From Shewanella saliphila (GTDB lineage: Bacteria > Pseudomonadota > Gammaproteobacteria > Enterobacterales > Shewanellaceae), in NCBI RefSeq assembly GCF_014648295.1, contig NZ_BMQV01000019.1, positions 1-64,000 on the forward strand: a stretch of 64,000 bases of DNA, read 5' to 3'. The translations under genes and the position numbers were made by a program. Position 1 is the first letter of the stretch; each line of letters begins with the position of its first letter. The notes beneath the pieces were generated by a model, which saw only the letters and a list, made by a program, of their open reading frames with translations, made no database searches and had not been told where the DNA came from. This document shows positions 35,440 through 45,951 of the stretch, piece by piece.

Positions 35440-36732
35440 TCACCCTAAATCCATCATCATTGTGCGACTACGTACTAGCGCCTGAAACTCTTGTAATTGC
35501 TTTTTAGGCAACACTTTGGCTTCTGCGATGTTGGCTTTCATTGCATCAACTGGGCGGCCATTTACAATAAACTCATAATGTAAATGTGGTCCTGTCGATG
35601 CGCCGGTGTTACCCGATAAAGCAATCACTTGACCGCGGGTGACACGTTGGCCTTTCTTGACTAAAAATCTCGACAAATGCAGGTAGCGAGTGCGCACCTT
35701 GTTGTCATGTTCAATCACAATATAATTACCCGCAAACGCATGTTTTGTCACCATGGTGACAACACCGTCTCCTGGCGCAACCACTTTAGTGCCAATAGGT
35801 GTGGCAAAATCGGTGCCGTTATGTGGACGAACACGACCTGTGATTGGGTGTTTACGATTAGGATTAAAGCGCGAGCTTAAACGGTACTTTTTATTAAGTG
35901 GAATACGCTGAAACGCTGGCGCCAAACTCTGGCCGTTCACATCGTAATAATTACCGTCGATATTTTGGAATGCGGTGACATCACGACGGCCAGTGTTAAT
36001 ACGAATACCTTCAATTGAGGTCACGCCCGTTGGTTCACCTTCAACAAATTGATCGTTAACCAGCACTGAGAAGGTATCGCCGGCACGTAACTCACGAGAA
36101 AAGTTGAGTTTCGATTTTAATAAAGATTCGACTTTTTGAATTTCGCCAGCACTTAAGCCTGCTTTTTTTGCCGAAACATAAAATGATCCGTTAATTTCAC
36201 CACCGACAATACGATTTTGCCAAATACCATCAATGTGGATATCGTTCACTTCGAAACTACCATCGTCAAAGCGAGTAAATACCACTTGATGAGCAGGATT
36301 AAAATACAGTTCTAGTTTTTCAAGTTCGCCGTTGGCATTGTCCCAAAACTGGATACGGTTGCCTGGCAGTAACGTATCTAAAGCTAATACTTCTAAGTCT
36401 GCCTCTAGCACTTTATACATGGTACGTTGATCGATACCGGCAAGCTCAAACAAGTGGCTTAAGGTGTCGCCACGTTCAATCACGCGGTTTAAAATCGGCG
36501 TCACTTGCTGAGCAATAGTTGGCGCCTGAGACTGTTGTGCTATTTGCGGTAATAATGAATCGATATCGATAGCTACAGGGATACGTTGAGATGAAAACTC
36601 TTGTTGTGTTGGCCATAACAAGGCTGCACCAACCACAAACACACTTGCTAGCAATAACTTCTTGTGCAAGTTGGGTAAGTTCAGTGAACTTACATCTGGC
36701 CTTTGAAAGCCCATAATTTTACTCGTTAGCAA
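35440..36732 (-). CDS. M23-family peptidoglycan DD-metalloendopeptidase (MepM-like)
   Basis: Cell-wall hydrolase of 430 residues, similar in build to E. coli MepM (YebA). One N-terminal membrane helix (about 28-42), then an OapA/LysM-like part (ERGDTLSHLFELAGI), then a C-terminal M23 domain with HNGTDFATPIGT and HLHYEFIVNGRPVD holding the zinc ligands. It would cleave D-Ala-mDAP crosslinks in the periplasm to allow sacculus growth. The ATG six codons downstream (MGFQ) is an alternative start. Confidence 0.9.
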   Translation of the reverse strand: MLTSKIMGFQRPDVSSLNLPNLHKKLLLASVFVVGAALLWPTQQEFSSQRIPVAIDIDSLLPQIAQQSQAPTIAQQVTPILNRVIERGDTLSHLFELAGIDQRTMYKVLEADLEVLALDTLLPGNRIQFWDNANGELEKLELYFNPAHQVVFTRFDDGSFEVNDIHIDGIWQNRIVGGEINGSFYVSAKKAGLSAGEIQKVESLLKSKLNFSRELRAGDTFSVLVNDQFVEGEPTGVTSIEGIRINTGRRDVTAFQNIDGNYYDVNGQSLAPAFQRIPLNKKYRLSSRFNPNRKHPITGRVRPHNGTDFATPIGTKVVAPGDGVVTMVTKHAFAGNYIVIEHDNKVRTRYLHLSRFLVKKGQRVTRGQVIALSGNTGASTGPHLHYEFIVNGRPVDAMKANIAEAKVLPKKQLQEFQALVRSRTMMMDLG

Positions 36733-37041
36733 TGTCTAATCCACCCTAAAAGATGACGCTTTATATTTATTATTTTCTTTTACTGCAAATTGTTATTGCG
36801 AAATAGGCATAGCACGAACTAACTCTATGCCATCACATCGTTTTTATTAAAAATATGCCCCAATATTTGATGCTACGCCGTCCGGTAAAAACTGCTTAAA
36901 ATACCGTTCTTTGCACTCAAACTGCATATCAACGCTCTTTTATATCAAAAAAAAATCATATTACAAATATAAAATATCATTTAATTCATAATTAATTTGA
37001 ACTTGATTGCAGCAATCACGGGAGTTTGAGGCCGATCGCTA
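36733..37041. other. AT-rich intergenic region
   Basis: 309 bp between sbcC and the M23 gene, very AT-rich in its right half. It must contain the M23 promoter. The palindrome TGATTGCAGCAATCA (37003-37017) lies 25 bp past the sbcC stop; no T-run follows it, so it is not a clear terminator. Nothing else recognised. Confidence 0.4.
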
Positions 37042-40000
37042 TCATGCAACGGCAAATTCACTTTGTAATTTGCTGATGCCGAGCCCGTTCATTTTATTCA
37101 CTTTTACTTGCACACTGATCCGCTCTTTCATCGCTTCAATATGACTGATCACCCCGATCATTTTACCCGATGCATTAAGATTATCTAAAGCATCGAGTGC
37201 GGTATCTAAGGTTTGACTGTCTAACGTACCAAAGCCTTCATCTAAAAACAGTGAGTCAATGCTCGTTTTATGACTCACAAGGTCAGAAAGCGCTAAGGCA
37301 AGGGCTAAACTCACTAAGAAACTCTCACCACCCGACAAGGTTCTGGTGTCACGCACCGCATCGCCCTGCCATGTATCAAGCACTTGTAGTTCTAATGCAT
37401 CAGACTCTTTTCGCTCTAATAAGTAGCGTCCTTGCAGGCGCTCTAGTTGTCGGTTAGCTAACGCGACTAAATGGTCCAAAGTAAGCCCTTGAGCAAATTT
37501 ACGGAACTTATCGCCTTTTTGTGATCCAATTAACGAATGTAAGTAAGCTAAATCATCGTACTCTTGCTGCATTTTAGCTTGTTCAACTAACAGTTGTTGC
37601 TGCCCTGCTCTTTTGCTGGCGTCTTGTTCTAGTTCGTGACTTAAGCGCCACAGTGTTTGTTTATGTTGCTGTATCTCAACATCAAGGGTTTGGTGCTTGT
37701 GCGCAATAACCTCATGTTGACTAACATCATATTCATGCTGTTCACCAATGTGAGTCAGCTCAGTTTGCCGTATTAAGGCTTGCTCAACTAAGGTGTTTGC
37801 TTTGACGATATCGTTATCAAGTTGCTGTTTAAGGAGTTGCAATTTTTCACGTGCTTGTGGTGTCAGTAACGCTGCATTAAACGCTGTTTCATCGGTGAAT
37901 GGACTGCGTTGTAACGCATCTTGCCACTGTGTTTGCAGTTGTTGTAACTCTTGCATTGCATCTGCACTTTGGCTAGTCACACCTTGTTGCTGAACCTGTA
38001 ACTCGGCACGTTTTTTGTCTGCCGCTTGTAACTGTTGTTGTGCAAGTGCCACTTGTTGCTGGGCTTGCTCTAACGTGTGCAGACTTAATTGTTTTTCATC
38101 ATCGACCACTTTGTCTGCAAACAGGCTTTGACGCTTGGCTTGTAAGTTTTCAAGTTGGCTTTGTACTTGCTCAACCTGTTGCTGCTGCGCAGTTAACTGG
38201 GTATTAAGCTCACCTAACTGTTGTTGGTTACTGGCGATTTTTTCGCTGGTGATTGTCAGTTGTTGTTGGTTATCGATGGCTTGTTGTTGCGCGTTGGCCC
38301 AATCCGTTAACTGTTGTTGTAATGCTGCTAACCACTGCTTGGCGTCATGGAGAGTGGGTGCACTCAATCCATTGGCGCTAATTTGCGTTGTCAGCAGATT
38401 AACCATGTCAGTTTGTTGTTGGGTTAAGGTGTCAATTCGCTGCTGCAGTGCCACAACACTTTGTTTGGTATTTTCAAGTTGTTGTGTCAGCAAACCTTGC
38501 TGATTAACCCGTTGGCTCACCGCTTGCTCAGCTTGAACGCATTGTTGCTGATGTTGATGCAAGGTTTTTTGACATTGGTTGAGCTGAGTAAGCTTTGTGG
38601 CTAATTGTTGCTGCTGCGCTTCGGCGGCGGCAATATAATCATCTAACGCTGCTTGTTGTTGATTATCAAGAATTAAACTTACCGACAAGGCATGAGTTTG
38701 CTGTTGCCATTGTTGCTCAATACTGTGTAATTCTGCTTGTGCTCGATTGCGCTGTGCGCTGCTGTTGTCAAACTTGACTTGCAGTGCAGTTTGCTGGTTT
38801 TTAAGTTCCTCACCCTGCTTTTTAATGCTGTCTAGCTCGGTTTGTAATTGCTGTGCCCGCTGCTCAGTGGCAGACACATTAAGCGCTTCATAATGCTCAA
38901 CTAATGGATGCTCTGTCGCACCACATAATGCACACGGCTCGCCCGCTTTTAATTTAGCTCGCTCTAAAGTCAAGTTAGCGATTTGCTGTTCTTGCTGCAA
39001 TAAAGTTTGTACATCTTTAACTTGTTGATTTTTATCGCTCCACTGAGTTCTAACCGCTGTTAATGATTGCGCGATAGCGGTTAAATCACTGTCAAACTGG
39101 GCAGACTGCTGACTCAGTTGCTGACATTGCTGCTCCGAGCGGACAAATTGAGCAAACAGTTGGGTTAGTTGATAGCGCCCTGCTTGTTGATCAACACATT
39201 GCTGATACAGCGCGCTGATCTGCGACTCATCTTCACCGGCCAATAAATTGTCCAGAGCTTGCTGGCTGTCAGTTTGTTGGGCTTTCGCTTGGGTTAATGC
39301 CCATTGAGCCTGGGTAATTTGTGGGCTCAATTGGTTTAAAGATGCTTGAGTTTGCTCAGTATTGAGTTGATGCTGTTTGGATTGCTGTTCAAGCTGTGCC
39401 AGTTGCTCAGTTAATTGCTGCGCCTGGGCAAATTGCGATTGCCACGCGCCGAAGGCCTTAGCGATATCTTGACCTTGTGGCAGCGCATTGAGTTGCTGCT
39501 CAATTTGTTGTTTAGCAGTATTAAGCGATTGCTGCTGGTTTAGCAGTTCTTGTTGCTGTTGTTGTGATTTTTGTTGTTGTGACTGGGTTTGTTGAAAACT
39601 GGATGACAGTTGCGATAGTTGATAATTGACCTGATGAATGTTTTGATCAAGTGGCAATACTTGTTGGTCAATCAAGGTCAATAAGGCTTTATGCGCTTGG
39701 GTAATGTGCTCAAGCTGTTGTTGATGCTGACCATGTTGTTGCTGATGAGTCTGTAACTCAGATTGGGCTAACTGAGCCTGCTCATCAAGCAGAGTCATTT
39801 GCGAAGCCAAGGCTGTGACTTTTTGTTGTGCTTTTTGTTGTTGCTCAAACAAGGGGGCAATGAGCTGAGCGGGTTCACTGTGCGCCAATTGTGTCAGTTC
39901 AGTGCCATGTTGTTGCTGGCGCTCAAGCGCTTGCTGTTGCTGATCATTAGCATTGCTTAACACTGTTTGAGTTTGTTGGACATTATCCGCCCAGGTTAAA

Positions 40001-40734
40001 TACCCTGTTAATTGGGTTAACTGTTGCTGCTGGGCTTTCAAGGTTTGATCGAGTTGCTCAATGTGTTGTTGCTGCGCTTCACGCTGCTCATCATCGAGTA
40101 ATTCAACACTGCCAAGCTTGGCTTCTAATACCTTTAAATTGGTTTTAGCTTCACTAAAGTGTTGGTGCACTCGCGCTGAAATTAAGCCATAAATCTCGGT
40201 GCCGGTCAGTTCTTCTAATAATTCGGCACGGTCATTGGCATCGGCATTTAAAAAGGCGGCAAACTGCCCTTGCGATAACATCATCGACTTTGTAAAACGG
40301 GCAAAATCAAGGCCAGTGATTTGCTCGACTAATTCGGTTTTACGTTTAATTTGGCTGGCAAGGATTTTACCGTCGCTTAGTTTAGCCAGTTCAACCTGTG
40401 CATCCTGTAGATTGCCATCGGCTTTATCTCGTGAGCGACGCTGACTCCAAAAGGCACGATAAGCCACGCCTTTTACTTCAAACTCCACTTCGGCTAAACA
40501 TTCTGCCGTGCCACGAGTCATGAGCTCGTTGGTGGTTTTAGAAATGTTATTTAATCTCGGCGTGCGATGATACAGCGCTAAACAAATGGCATCTAAAATG
40601 GTGGTTTTACCTGAACCTGTTGGGCCAGTAATGGCAAACAGGCCGTTTTCAGCAAATGGTGATTGGGTAAAATCAATTTTCCACTCATTTTTAAGTGAGT
40701 TAATGTTTTTAAAACGCAGGCTTAAAATCTTCAT
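37042..40734 (-). CDS. sbcC: SbcC nuclease ATPase subunit
   Basis: Rad50-like SMC-family ATPase that with SbcD cuts hairpins and DNA ends. It has 1230 residues, longer than E. coli SbcC (1048). Walker A is [19 protein letters not shown], the zinc hook is CALC in [13 protein letters not shown] near residue 610, the signature is [20 protein letters not shown] and Walker B is [13 protein letters not shown]. The coiled coils are extraordinarily rich in Gln (runs such as QQQQQ), which likely explains the extra length. ATGA-type overlap of 4 bp with sbcD. Confidence 0.95.
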   Translation of the reverse strand: MKILSLRFKNINSLKNEWKIDFTQSPFAENGLFAITGPTGSGKTTILDAICLALYHRTPRLNNISKTTNELMTRGTAECLAEVEFEVKGVAYRAFWSQRRSRDKADGNLQDAQVELAKLSDGKILASQIKRKTELVEQITGLDFARFTKSMMLSQGQFAAFLNADANDRAELLEELTGTEIYGLISARVHQHFSEAKTNLKVLEAKLGSVELLDDEQREAQQQHIEQLDQTLKAQQQQLTQLTGYLTWADNVQQTQTVLSNANDQQQQALERQQQHGTELTQLAHSEPAQLIAPLFEQQQKAQQKVTALASQMTLLDEQAQLAQSELQTHQQQHGQHQQQLEHITQAHKALLTLIDQQVLPLDQNIHQVNYQLSQLSSSFQQTQSQQQKSQQQQQELLNQQQSLNTAKQQIEQQLNALPQGQDIAKAFGAWQSQFAQAQQLTEQLAQLEQQSKQHQLNTEQTQASLNQLSPQITQAQWALTQAKAQQTDSQQALDNLLAGEDESQISALYQQCVDQQAGRYQLTQLFAQFVRSEQQCQQLSQQSAQFDSDLTAIAQSLTAVRTQWSDKNQQVKDVQTLLQQEQQIANLTLERAKLKAGEPCALCGATEHPLVEHYEALNVSATEQRAQQLQTELDSIKKQGEELKNQQTALQVKFDNSSAQRNRAQAELHSIEQQWQQQTHALSVSLILDNQQQAALDDYIAAAEAQQQQLATKLTQLNQCQKTLHQHQQQCVQAEQAVSQRVNQQGLLTQQLENTKQSVVALQQRIDTLTQQQTDMVNLLTTQISANGLSAPTLHDAKQWLAALQQQLTDWANAQQQAIDNQQQLTITSEKIASNQQQLGELNTQLTAQQQQVEQVQSQLENLQAKRQSLFADKVVDDEKQLSLHTLEQAQQQVALAQQQLQAADKKRAELQVQQQGVTSQSADAMQELQQLQTQWQDALQRSPFTDETAFNAALLTPQAREKLQLLKQQLDNDIVKANTLVEQALIRQTELTHIGEQHEYDVSQHEVIAHKHQTLDVEIQQHKQTLWRLSHELEQDASKRAGQQQLLVEQAKMQQEYDDLAYLHSLIGSQKGDKFRKFAQGLTLDHLVALANRQLERLQGRYLLERKESDALELQVLDTWQGDAVRDTRTLSGGESFLVSLALALALSDLVSHKTSIDSLFLDEGFGTLDSQTLDTALDALDNLNASGKMIGVISHIEAMKERISVQVKVNKMNGLGISKLQSEFAVA

Positions 40735-42086
40735 CCTTGTTCACCTTCTTGCGCGTTATCCAGTTGTTTATTTTTCGCGGTTGCTGGGCTATTTTCCTCT
40801 TGCAGCACATGGCTTGCTGCGGTTTCTTGATATTTGTGATCAGAGTTACGCTCAGCCTCAACCTCGGCGACCACTTGCTCAAAGCATTGCTTAATCCTAC
40901 TGAGCTGTGCTTGTTGTACTTCTGTGTCAAATTGCTCTTGAGCTAAACGGCGGGCAAACACCTGGCTGACACTCAGCTCTGATAGGGTTTCGTTGTCCAG
41001 TTGTTTAATGTGCTGCTGACGTTGGCTTCGGGCCCGTTTTAGCTGTAGCACTTCGACGGCTTTGTCTTGAGTTAAATCAGCAATTCGCGACTGTAAGTCA
41101 GATAAATAATCTTGCTGGGACACTTCAATGCTTAACCAGGTAGTTTGTTCTGCGCTAAGTTTGTCATCAAAAGCACTCAGTTGTTGCTCAATACTGGCTA
41201 AATCGCCTTTTAATACTTGCATGGGCTGAAACAGCGGCACCATGAGTGGTGTGACAGAATTGAGTTTTCCTTTAGTCAATTCAACTAAAAACACTGATTT
41301 ATTGGTTTGATGTTGGCTTGATAACTCATCGAAACTCAAAGGGATGGGTGAACCGCTATAACGAATGTGTTCAGACTTAGCCACCACTTGTGGGCGGTGA
41401 ATATGCCCAAGGGCTATGTAATCAGCTGGCGGGAATTGCGCCGCATTAAAAGCATCTAAACTGCCAATGTAAATATCACGCACGGACTCTGATGTACTGG
41501 CACCGACAGTAGTTAAATGTCCGGTTGCGACGATAGCAACGGGGCTGGGTAACGTGGCATTTAACGCACAAGCTTGCTCAAAACAGCTCTGGTATAAATC
41601 ACTAATGGCTTCGCCAAGCTTACGCTGTTTATCTCCCGACGATTCTCCCGATTCGCTCAGTACCATATCTCGTGGTCGCAAATAGGGCAGCCCACACAAA
41701 ATAGCGCCCACCTCACCTTGACGATTTTTGAGCGGCATAACGTGTTCATTAACACTGTCAAATGCGCCAGGAATTACGGTGGTATTCAGGCAAGCCAAAA
41801 GATGTCTTGATTCGTTAAGGGTTGAGACGGAATCATGGTTGCCGCCTAAAATAATCAACTGACAGCCGCTTTGTTGAATTTGCACCACAAATTGATTATA
41901 TAAGGCACGGGCATAGCTTGGTGGAGTGCCGGTATCGAAAATATCGCCGGCTATAATCAGAGCATCGACTTGATGTTGCTCAATTTGGCTTAGCAACCAG
42001 TGCATAAAAGCCTGATGCTCAGCCGCGCGGCTCTTGCCGTAAAAATATTGGCCTAAATGCCAATCAGATGTGTGAATAATGCGCAT
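40731..42086 (-). CDS. sbcD: SbcD nuclease subunit
   Basis: Mre11-like Mn-dependent nuclease partner of SbcC, 451 residues (about 50 more than E. coli SbcD). Phosphoesterase motifs are [22 protein letters not shown] and GHIHRPQ. The extra length is a charged, probably disordered C-terminal tail after about residue 400 with many Gln, Glu and Ala. It overlaps sbcC, showing coupled expression. Confidence 0.95.
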   Translation of the reverse strand: MRIIHTSDWHLGQYFYGKSRAAEHQAFMHWLLSQIEQHQVDALIIAGDIFDTGTPPSYARALYNQFVVQIQQSGCQLIILGGNHDSVSTLNESRHLLACLNTTVIPGAFDSVNEHVMPLKNRQGEVGAILCGLPYLRPRDMVLSESGESSGDKQRKLGEAISDLYQSCFEQACALNATLPSPVAIVATGHLTTVGASTSESVRDIYIGSLDAFNAAQFPPADYIALGHIHRPQVVAKSEHIRYSGSPIPLSFDELSSQHQTNKSVFLVELTKGKLNSVTPLMVPLFQPMQVLKGDLASIEQQLSAFDDKLSAEQTTWLSIEVSQQDYLSDLQSRIADLTQDKAVEVLQLKRARSQRQQHIKQLDNETLSELSVSQVFARRLAQEQFDTEVQQAQLSRIKQCFEQVVAEVEAERNSDHKYQETAASHVLQEENSPATAKNKQLDNAQEGEQG

Positions 42087-42166
42087 AACATCCCTTTAAT
42101 TCTAAGTATTACCCACCGCCAAAGCTATTGGCGGGTTTAATCATAAATACCGTCACATGACCATAC

Positions 42167-42928
42167 TTACATATATTGCGACCATAATAATTTGAGGCTC
42201 ATGCCAAATGACATCACCACCACCAAAGGCTTAATAATTTTAACACCTTTAGTGACCACTAAACGTGAGCCCAGTGTTGCACCAATAGATTGTCCCACCA
42301 GCATAATTAGCCCTAAAACGATAACGACTTGGCCACCAATTAAAAAGAAAATCAGTGAGGCGATGTTGGTCGAAAAATTAAGTAACTTGGCATGTGCTGT
42401 GGCTTTGGCTAAACCAAAACCGGCCAGCGACACAAAAGCCAATGCAAAAAAGCTCCCGGTACCGGGACCAAAAAAACCATCATACAACCCAACCCCTAAC
42501 GCTGCAGTAAAGGCAAACACACTTGGGGTTAACACTTGCTGGCGATCATCTTCACTGATCTTTTTAGAAAATAAAAAATAACAACCAATCGCTAAAATTA
42601 AAAATGGCAAGACTAACTCAAGTAATTCAGCGTCAATCATCTGCACAAAGATGGTACCTATTGCCGCGCCAATAAAGGCACACATCAGCGACAGCTTCAT
42701 GCTGCGTAAATCCACCATGCCTTTACGAACAAAGTACAAGCTGGCAAAAAAACTACCACCACAGGCTTGAAGCTTATTAGTACCAAGTGCCGCTGCCGGA
42801 GGTAAGCCGGCCCACATTAATGCCGGAATGGTCAAAAGCCCGCCGCCGCCGGCTATAGAATCAATAAATCCGGCAAGTAAGGCGACAACAAATAAAATCA
42901 ACGCGAGTTGGAGTGTGAGTTCAAACAT
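42167..42928 (-). CDS. TSUP-family permease (TauE/SafE, YfcA-like)
   Basis: Inner-membrane permease of 253 residues. The start at MFELTLQLALILF matches the YfcA pattern; the frame extends 19 codons upstream without conservation. Motifs: GFIDSIAGGGGLLTIPALM near the N-terminus, TNKLQACGGS, and the second-half repeat GFYDG-type VGLYDGFFGPGTGSF. Family members export or import sulfur oxyanions or organosulfur compounds; the substrate here is not known. Confidence 0.88.
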   Translation of the reverse strand: MFELTLQLALILFVVALLAGFIDSIAGGGGLLTIPALMWAGLPPAAALGTNKLQACGGSFFASLYFVRKGMVDLRSMKLSLMCAFIGAAIGTIFVQMIDAELLELVLPFLILAIGCYFLFSKKISEDDRQQVLTPSVFAFTAALGVGLYDGFFGPGTGSFFALAFVSLAGFGLAKATAHAKLLNFSTNIASLIFFLIGGQVVIVLGLIMLVGQSIGATLGSRLVVTKGVKIIKPLVVVMSFGMSLKLLWSQYM

Positions 42929-43134
42929 GAAGGTTCTCGTTAATAGCGACGTCAGAAGGACAATGAGCAAGGCGTTATTAGACAATCTTTAACGACAAAA
43001 TACAAAGCGTTCCGGTAATTTATTCACATTTACTGAAATAACACTTAACTCGCCATTAATTCACGCCATGATTGCGGTTTAGCATTGCATTGGTATAGTG
43101 ACCAGCTTAGTGAATATTTACCTAAAGGTTTATT

Positions 43135-43812
43135 ATGATAGTGATTACTGGCGCCAGCAGCGGCTTAGGTGCAGCCCTTACCCAACAATATGCAGCAGAC
43201 CAATGCCAACTGCTCATTAGCGGTCGTAGCGAGCAAAAATTGGCCGCGGTTATGGCTAAGCTCAGCCCAACAGAACAAGCTAATGTCTCGATACAAGCTG
43301 CTGATTTATGTGTTGCGGAAGATGTCAGCCAATTGTTTTCTCAATTATCTTCGCCGCCGACCACGGTAATTCATTGTGCTGGCAGTGGCTATTTTGGGCC
43401 GATTGAACAGCAAGACCCACAAGCTATAAACCAGCTCACCCACAATAATCTGACCTCAAGTATTTTGGTATTACGCGAACTGGTGAGTCGTTATCGCAAT
43501 CAAAAAGTCAATGTGGTGGTAGTCATGTCTACTGCAGCTCTTGCCGGCAAAGCAAATGAGTCGACTTACTGTGCGGTAAAGTGGGCAGTAAAAGGCTTAA
43601 TTGAATCGCTAAGGTTAGAACTAAAAGGCAGCCCAATGAAGTTGATTGCGGCTTATCCTGGTGGCATGGCAACCGACTTTTGGTCTACTAGCGGCAAAGA
43701 CATCGACACATCAAGTTTTATGACAGCCGATGAAGCTGCACTGATGTTAAAAAATGCTTTAGTCGCGACGGAGCACGGCTATATATCCGATTTAACCATT
43801 AACCGTGGTTAA
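43135..43812 (+). CDS. short-chain dehydrogenase/reductase
   Basis: Rossmann-fold oxidoreductase of 225 residues, slightly shorter than the usual 250. Cofactor motif TGASSGLG (5-12), HCAGSG at 80-85 in place of NNAG, and catalytic Ser132, Tyr145 and Lys149 (STYCAVKW). After PGGMATDFW only a short C-terminal part remains, so the substrate pocket is small. Substrate unknown. Confidence 0.88.
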   Translation: MIVITGASSGLGAALTQQYAADQCQLLISGRSEQKLAAVMAKLSPTEQANVSIQAADLCVAEDVSQLFSQLSSPPTTVIHCAGSGYFGPIEQQDPQAINQLTHNNLTSSILVLRELVSRYRNQKVNVVVVMSTAALAGKANESTYCAVKWAVKGLIESLRLELKGSPMKLIAAYPGGMATDFWSTSGKDIDTSSFMTADEAALMLKNALVATEHGYISDLTINRG

Positions 43813-43858
43813 TCTCATGCTGATATAGCACAATAATAGTTTGCGATATTGGCAGGCG

Positions 43859-44065
43859 TTACTTTTTAGGTAACTGTGGCTTTGTTGACCAGTACCAGCA
43901 AAATACCCAACCTGCTGGTGCAAAAATAACATTGAGCAAAATGGCATAAAAGCCAATTAAGGGTAAGTTTGTCGTTTTACCTTTGGCAAATTTTAAGGTA
44001 AAAAACACCACAATGATGGTGAGAACAAAGATAATTTGACCTATTTTTGTGGCATTAACATCCAT
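43859..44065 (-). CDS. small hydrophobic membrane protein
   Basis: It has 68 residues with two predicted membrane helices (about 9-24 and 37-60) joined by a basic loop (KFAKGKTTN). Not recognised. Found between the SDR gene and the small lipoprotein gene. The start is uncertain, as only a weak ribosome site (GGGAAT) is seen. Confidence 0.5.
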   Translation of the reverse strand: MDVNATKIGQIIFVLTIIVVFFTLKFAKGKTTNLPLIGFYAILLNVIFAPAGWVFCWYWSTKPQLPKK

Positions 44066-44157
44066 AATATTCCCTTATTTGACTCTGTAATCATCGAACG
44101 AATTTTTTCAATAAGCTAAAGACATGGTTAACATTTTCTAATTAACAGGTTACTACA

Positions 44158-44355
44158 ATGCATAACAAAATCATCTTAATATTAGCGCTGGGTATGATGC
44201 TGTGCTTATCAGCATGTGCAGAATTAAAACAAACAGGTAAAGAAATCGGTCACACAACCAAAAATGTCACCACCGCAATTGGCCATGGCACCCGCGACAC
44301 GGTAAAAGCCATTGGCCGAGAAACTAAAGAAGTGATTGACGAAATCAAAGAATAG
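44158..44355 (+). CDS. entericidin-like small lipoprotein
   Basis: It has 65 residues. A lipoprotein signal peptide (MHNKIILILALGMMLCLSAC) ends in the lipobox LSAC, giving a mature peptide of about 46 residues. The rest is an amphipathic repeat pattern (GKEIGHTTKNV, GHGTRDTVKAIGRETKEV). This resembles entericidin A/B-type lipoproteins, some of which form toxin/antidote pairs; no partner is adjacent. Followed by a strong terminator. Confidence 0.72.
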   Translation: MHNKIILILALGMMLCLSACAELKQTGKEIGHTTKNVTTAIGHGTRDTVKAIGRETKEVIDEIKE

Positions 44356-44396
44356 CGTGTTGAATTAATGGCAATGACTCATTGATTCTCGGCAAT

Positions 44397-44433
44397 AAAA
44401 AAGCCGTTAATGCTCAGCATTAACGGCTTTTTT
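44397..44433. terminator. bidirectional intrinsic terminator
   Basis: AAAAAAGCCGTTAATGC and GCATTAACGGCTTTTTT flank TCA. It ends both the plus-strand lipoprotein gene and the minus-strand rraB gene. Confidence 0.95.
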
Positions 44434-44453
44434 CACCATAAACTTAAACTGGT

Positions 44454-44849
44454 TTAGTGGTGGCAATGCTCACTGCATTCGTGATCGTCATCGTCATCGT
44501 CAGCAAACTCATCATCGCCATGTTGGTGCTGCATAACGCCCCAACCGTCAGAAATACCGTCAAACTCTTGGGCAAAGCTGTTTAACTCAGTTTCTTTGGC
44601 CACAAGTGCAGCATACTCTGGCACCATTTGTAGGCAAACAATCACTTCCCACTTGGTACTTTCTTCGTCAAAATTAAGCTCTAATTCGCCTTGTAACTCA
44701 GTTTGCGTTAACGCTTCCATCGCGGATTCTGCATCACGCTGATCGTCAAACACCAAGAAGAAGTCCACTTCAAGAGGTTGAGTTAAATCAATACCGGCGT
44801 CTGCCATTGCTGCCAGCATTTGGCCATTATCATCATCTGGAAATTGCAT
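44454..44849 (-). CDS. rraB: RraB-family regulator of RNase E
   Basis: It has 131 residues, like E. coli RraB (138), which binds RNase E and changes mRNA decay. Family features include PLEVDFFLVFDDQRDAESAM and the central WEVIVCLQMVPEYAAL. The C-terminal tail is strongly acidic with clustered His and Cys (DDDDDDHECSEHCHH), which could bind metal. It lies between the S4 protein gene and the terminator. Confidence 0.88.
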   Translation of the reverse strand: MQFPDDDNGQMLAAMADAGIDLTQPLEVDFFLVFDDQRDAESAMEALTQTELQGELELNFDEESTKWEVIVCLQMVPEYAALVAKETELNSFAQEFDGISDGWGVMQHQHGDDEFADDDDDDHECSEHCHH

Positions 44850-44860
44850 GTATTTGTCCT

Positions 44861-45094
44861 TTATTGCGCCGCAACTATTTCAATATTTGCACCGTTAAAC
44901 GAAATAACATCGCCAACTACGCATTTTTTACGTTTACGGGTGTCAATTTCACCATTGACGGTTACTTGACCTTCAGTGATAACATGCTTTGCATCGCCAC
45001 CGCCGTTGACTAGGCCTTGCACTTTTAACACTTTGTACAGTTCTACGTATTCATCACCTGGAAGTAATGCAAACGCTTGAGTTTGAGTCGTCAC
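44861..45094 (-). CDS. RNA-binding S4-domain protein (YbcJ-like)
   Basis: It has 77 residues, nearly all an S4 domain: ELYKVLKVQGLVNGGGDAKHVITEG then VTVNGEIDTRKRKKCVVGD. This matches the YbcJ/RqcP-like single-domain S4 family. It would bind RNA, perhaps ribosomal, but no function is known with certainty. It ends 11 bp before rraB, so the two may be cotranscribed. A TATAAT on the minus strand at 45126-45131 may be its -10. Confidence 0.85.
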   Translation of the reverse strand: MTTQTQAFALLPGDEYVELYKVLKVQGLVNGGGDAKHVITEGQVTVNGEIDTRKRKKCVVGDVISFNGANIEIVAAQ

Positions 45095-45144
45095 AATAAT
45101 TGCCTTTTATTCAAAATATGCCGGCTATTATAGCCTATGCAAGT

Positions 45145-45951
45145 TTAGCAAGCATCAAGCATTTTAAGCGGATTAGGTTGACGATACTCATAGCCTAAAT
45201 GGCGACAAATTAACTGACCATCAATCACTTTATTGGGCTGTTGTTGTTGATTAAATTCAGGGGGCGTTAAGCCAAGATGCTCAGCAGCTTTCACATAAAA
45301 CTCGCCGCGTGTAGGATGAACAGGCGCGGCCAGATTATAAATCGGCAAGGTGTTAGGGTTTGATAAAATCAAGCTAACAGCAGCAATGCAATCTTCTAAG
45401 TGCACCAAATTGACCGCCACATTCGCGCCGCTCACATCGGTTTTACCCGCAAAAAAGCGACCAGGATGGCGTTTGGGGCCAATTAAGCCAGAAAATCGCA
45501 CAATACAGCTATTGGGCATGGCTGCAAACATGGCTTCCGCTTGCAACAATGTCGTGCTGGTATCACTAAATGCACTGGCGTCAGCTTCGGTTACGGTTTG
45601 ATCAGCAGAGGGATACACTCCCGTTGTGCTGATAAAAATAACCTTTTGATACAGCCGCGTTCCCATTAATGATTTAAGTTCAGTTAAATAGGCAATGTAG
45701 TCAGAATCGCCGCGACGAAGCCTAGGAGGAATATTAATCACAATGGCGTCGGCATCAAACAGCGAAGAGCTTTTGACGTCATCGCTAACATTGGCTAAAT
45801 CTAGCTGGTAGGCTTTAATGCCTAATTGCGGTAACGAGACTAAATCATCGACCTGACGTTTAGACGCTTTGACTTGAAAACCCTGGTTTATAAGGTGTTT
45901 CGCCAAAGGAAGACCGAACCAGCCACATCCAATAAGTGTTATTGTTTTCAT
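45145..45951 (-). CDS. NAD(P)-binding epimerase-like protein (YeeZ-type)
   Basis: Extended-SDR Rossmann protein of 268 residues. The dinucleotide motif is IGCGWFGLPLAKHL; IFISTTGVYPSADQTVTE is the STTGVY motif of the YeeZ-like group. It lacks a clear YxxxK and may be a reductase or non-catalytic. Its start overlaps the end of the HD-GYP gene by 4 bp, so they are an operon. Function unknown. Confidence 0.82.
   Translation of the reverse strand: MKTITLIGCGWFGLPLAKHLINQGFQVKASKRQVDDLVSLPQLGIKAYQLDLANVSDDVKSSSLFDADAIVINIPPRLRRGDSDYIAYLTELKSLMGTRLYQKVIFISTTGVYPSADQTVTEADASAFSDTSTTLLQAEAMFAAMPNSCIVRFSGLIGPKRHPGRFFAGKTDVSGANVAVNLVHLEDCIAAVSLILSNPNTLPIYNLAAPVHPTRGEFYVKAAEHLGLTPPEFNQQQQPNKVIDGQLICRHLGYEYRQPNPLKMLDAC

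Noticed and set aside
37042..40734. Cys- and Leu-rich plus-strand frames opposite sbcC and smc
   Set aside because: They come from antisense reading of CAA/CAG-rich coiled-coil DNA and carry no protein signature.
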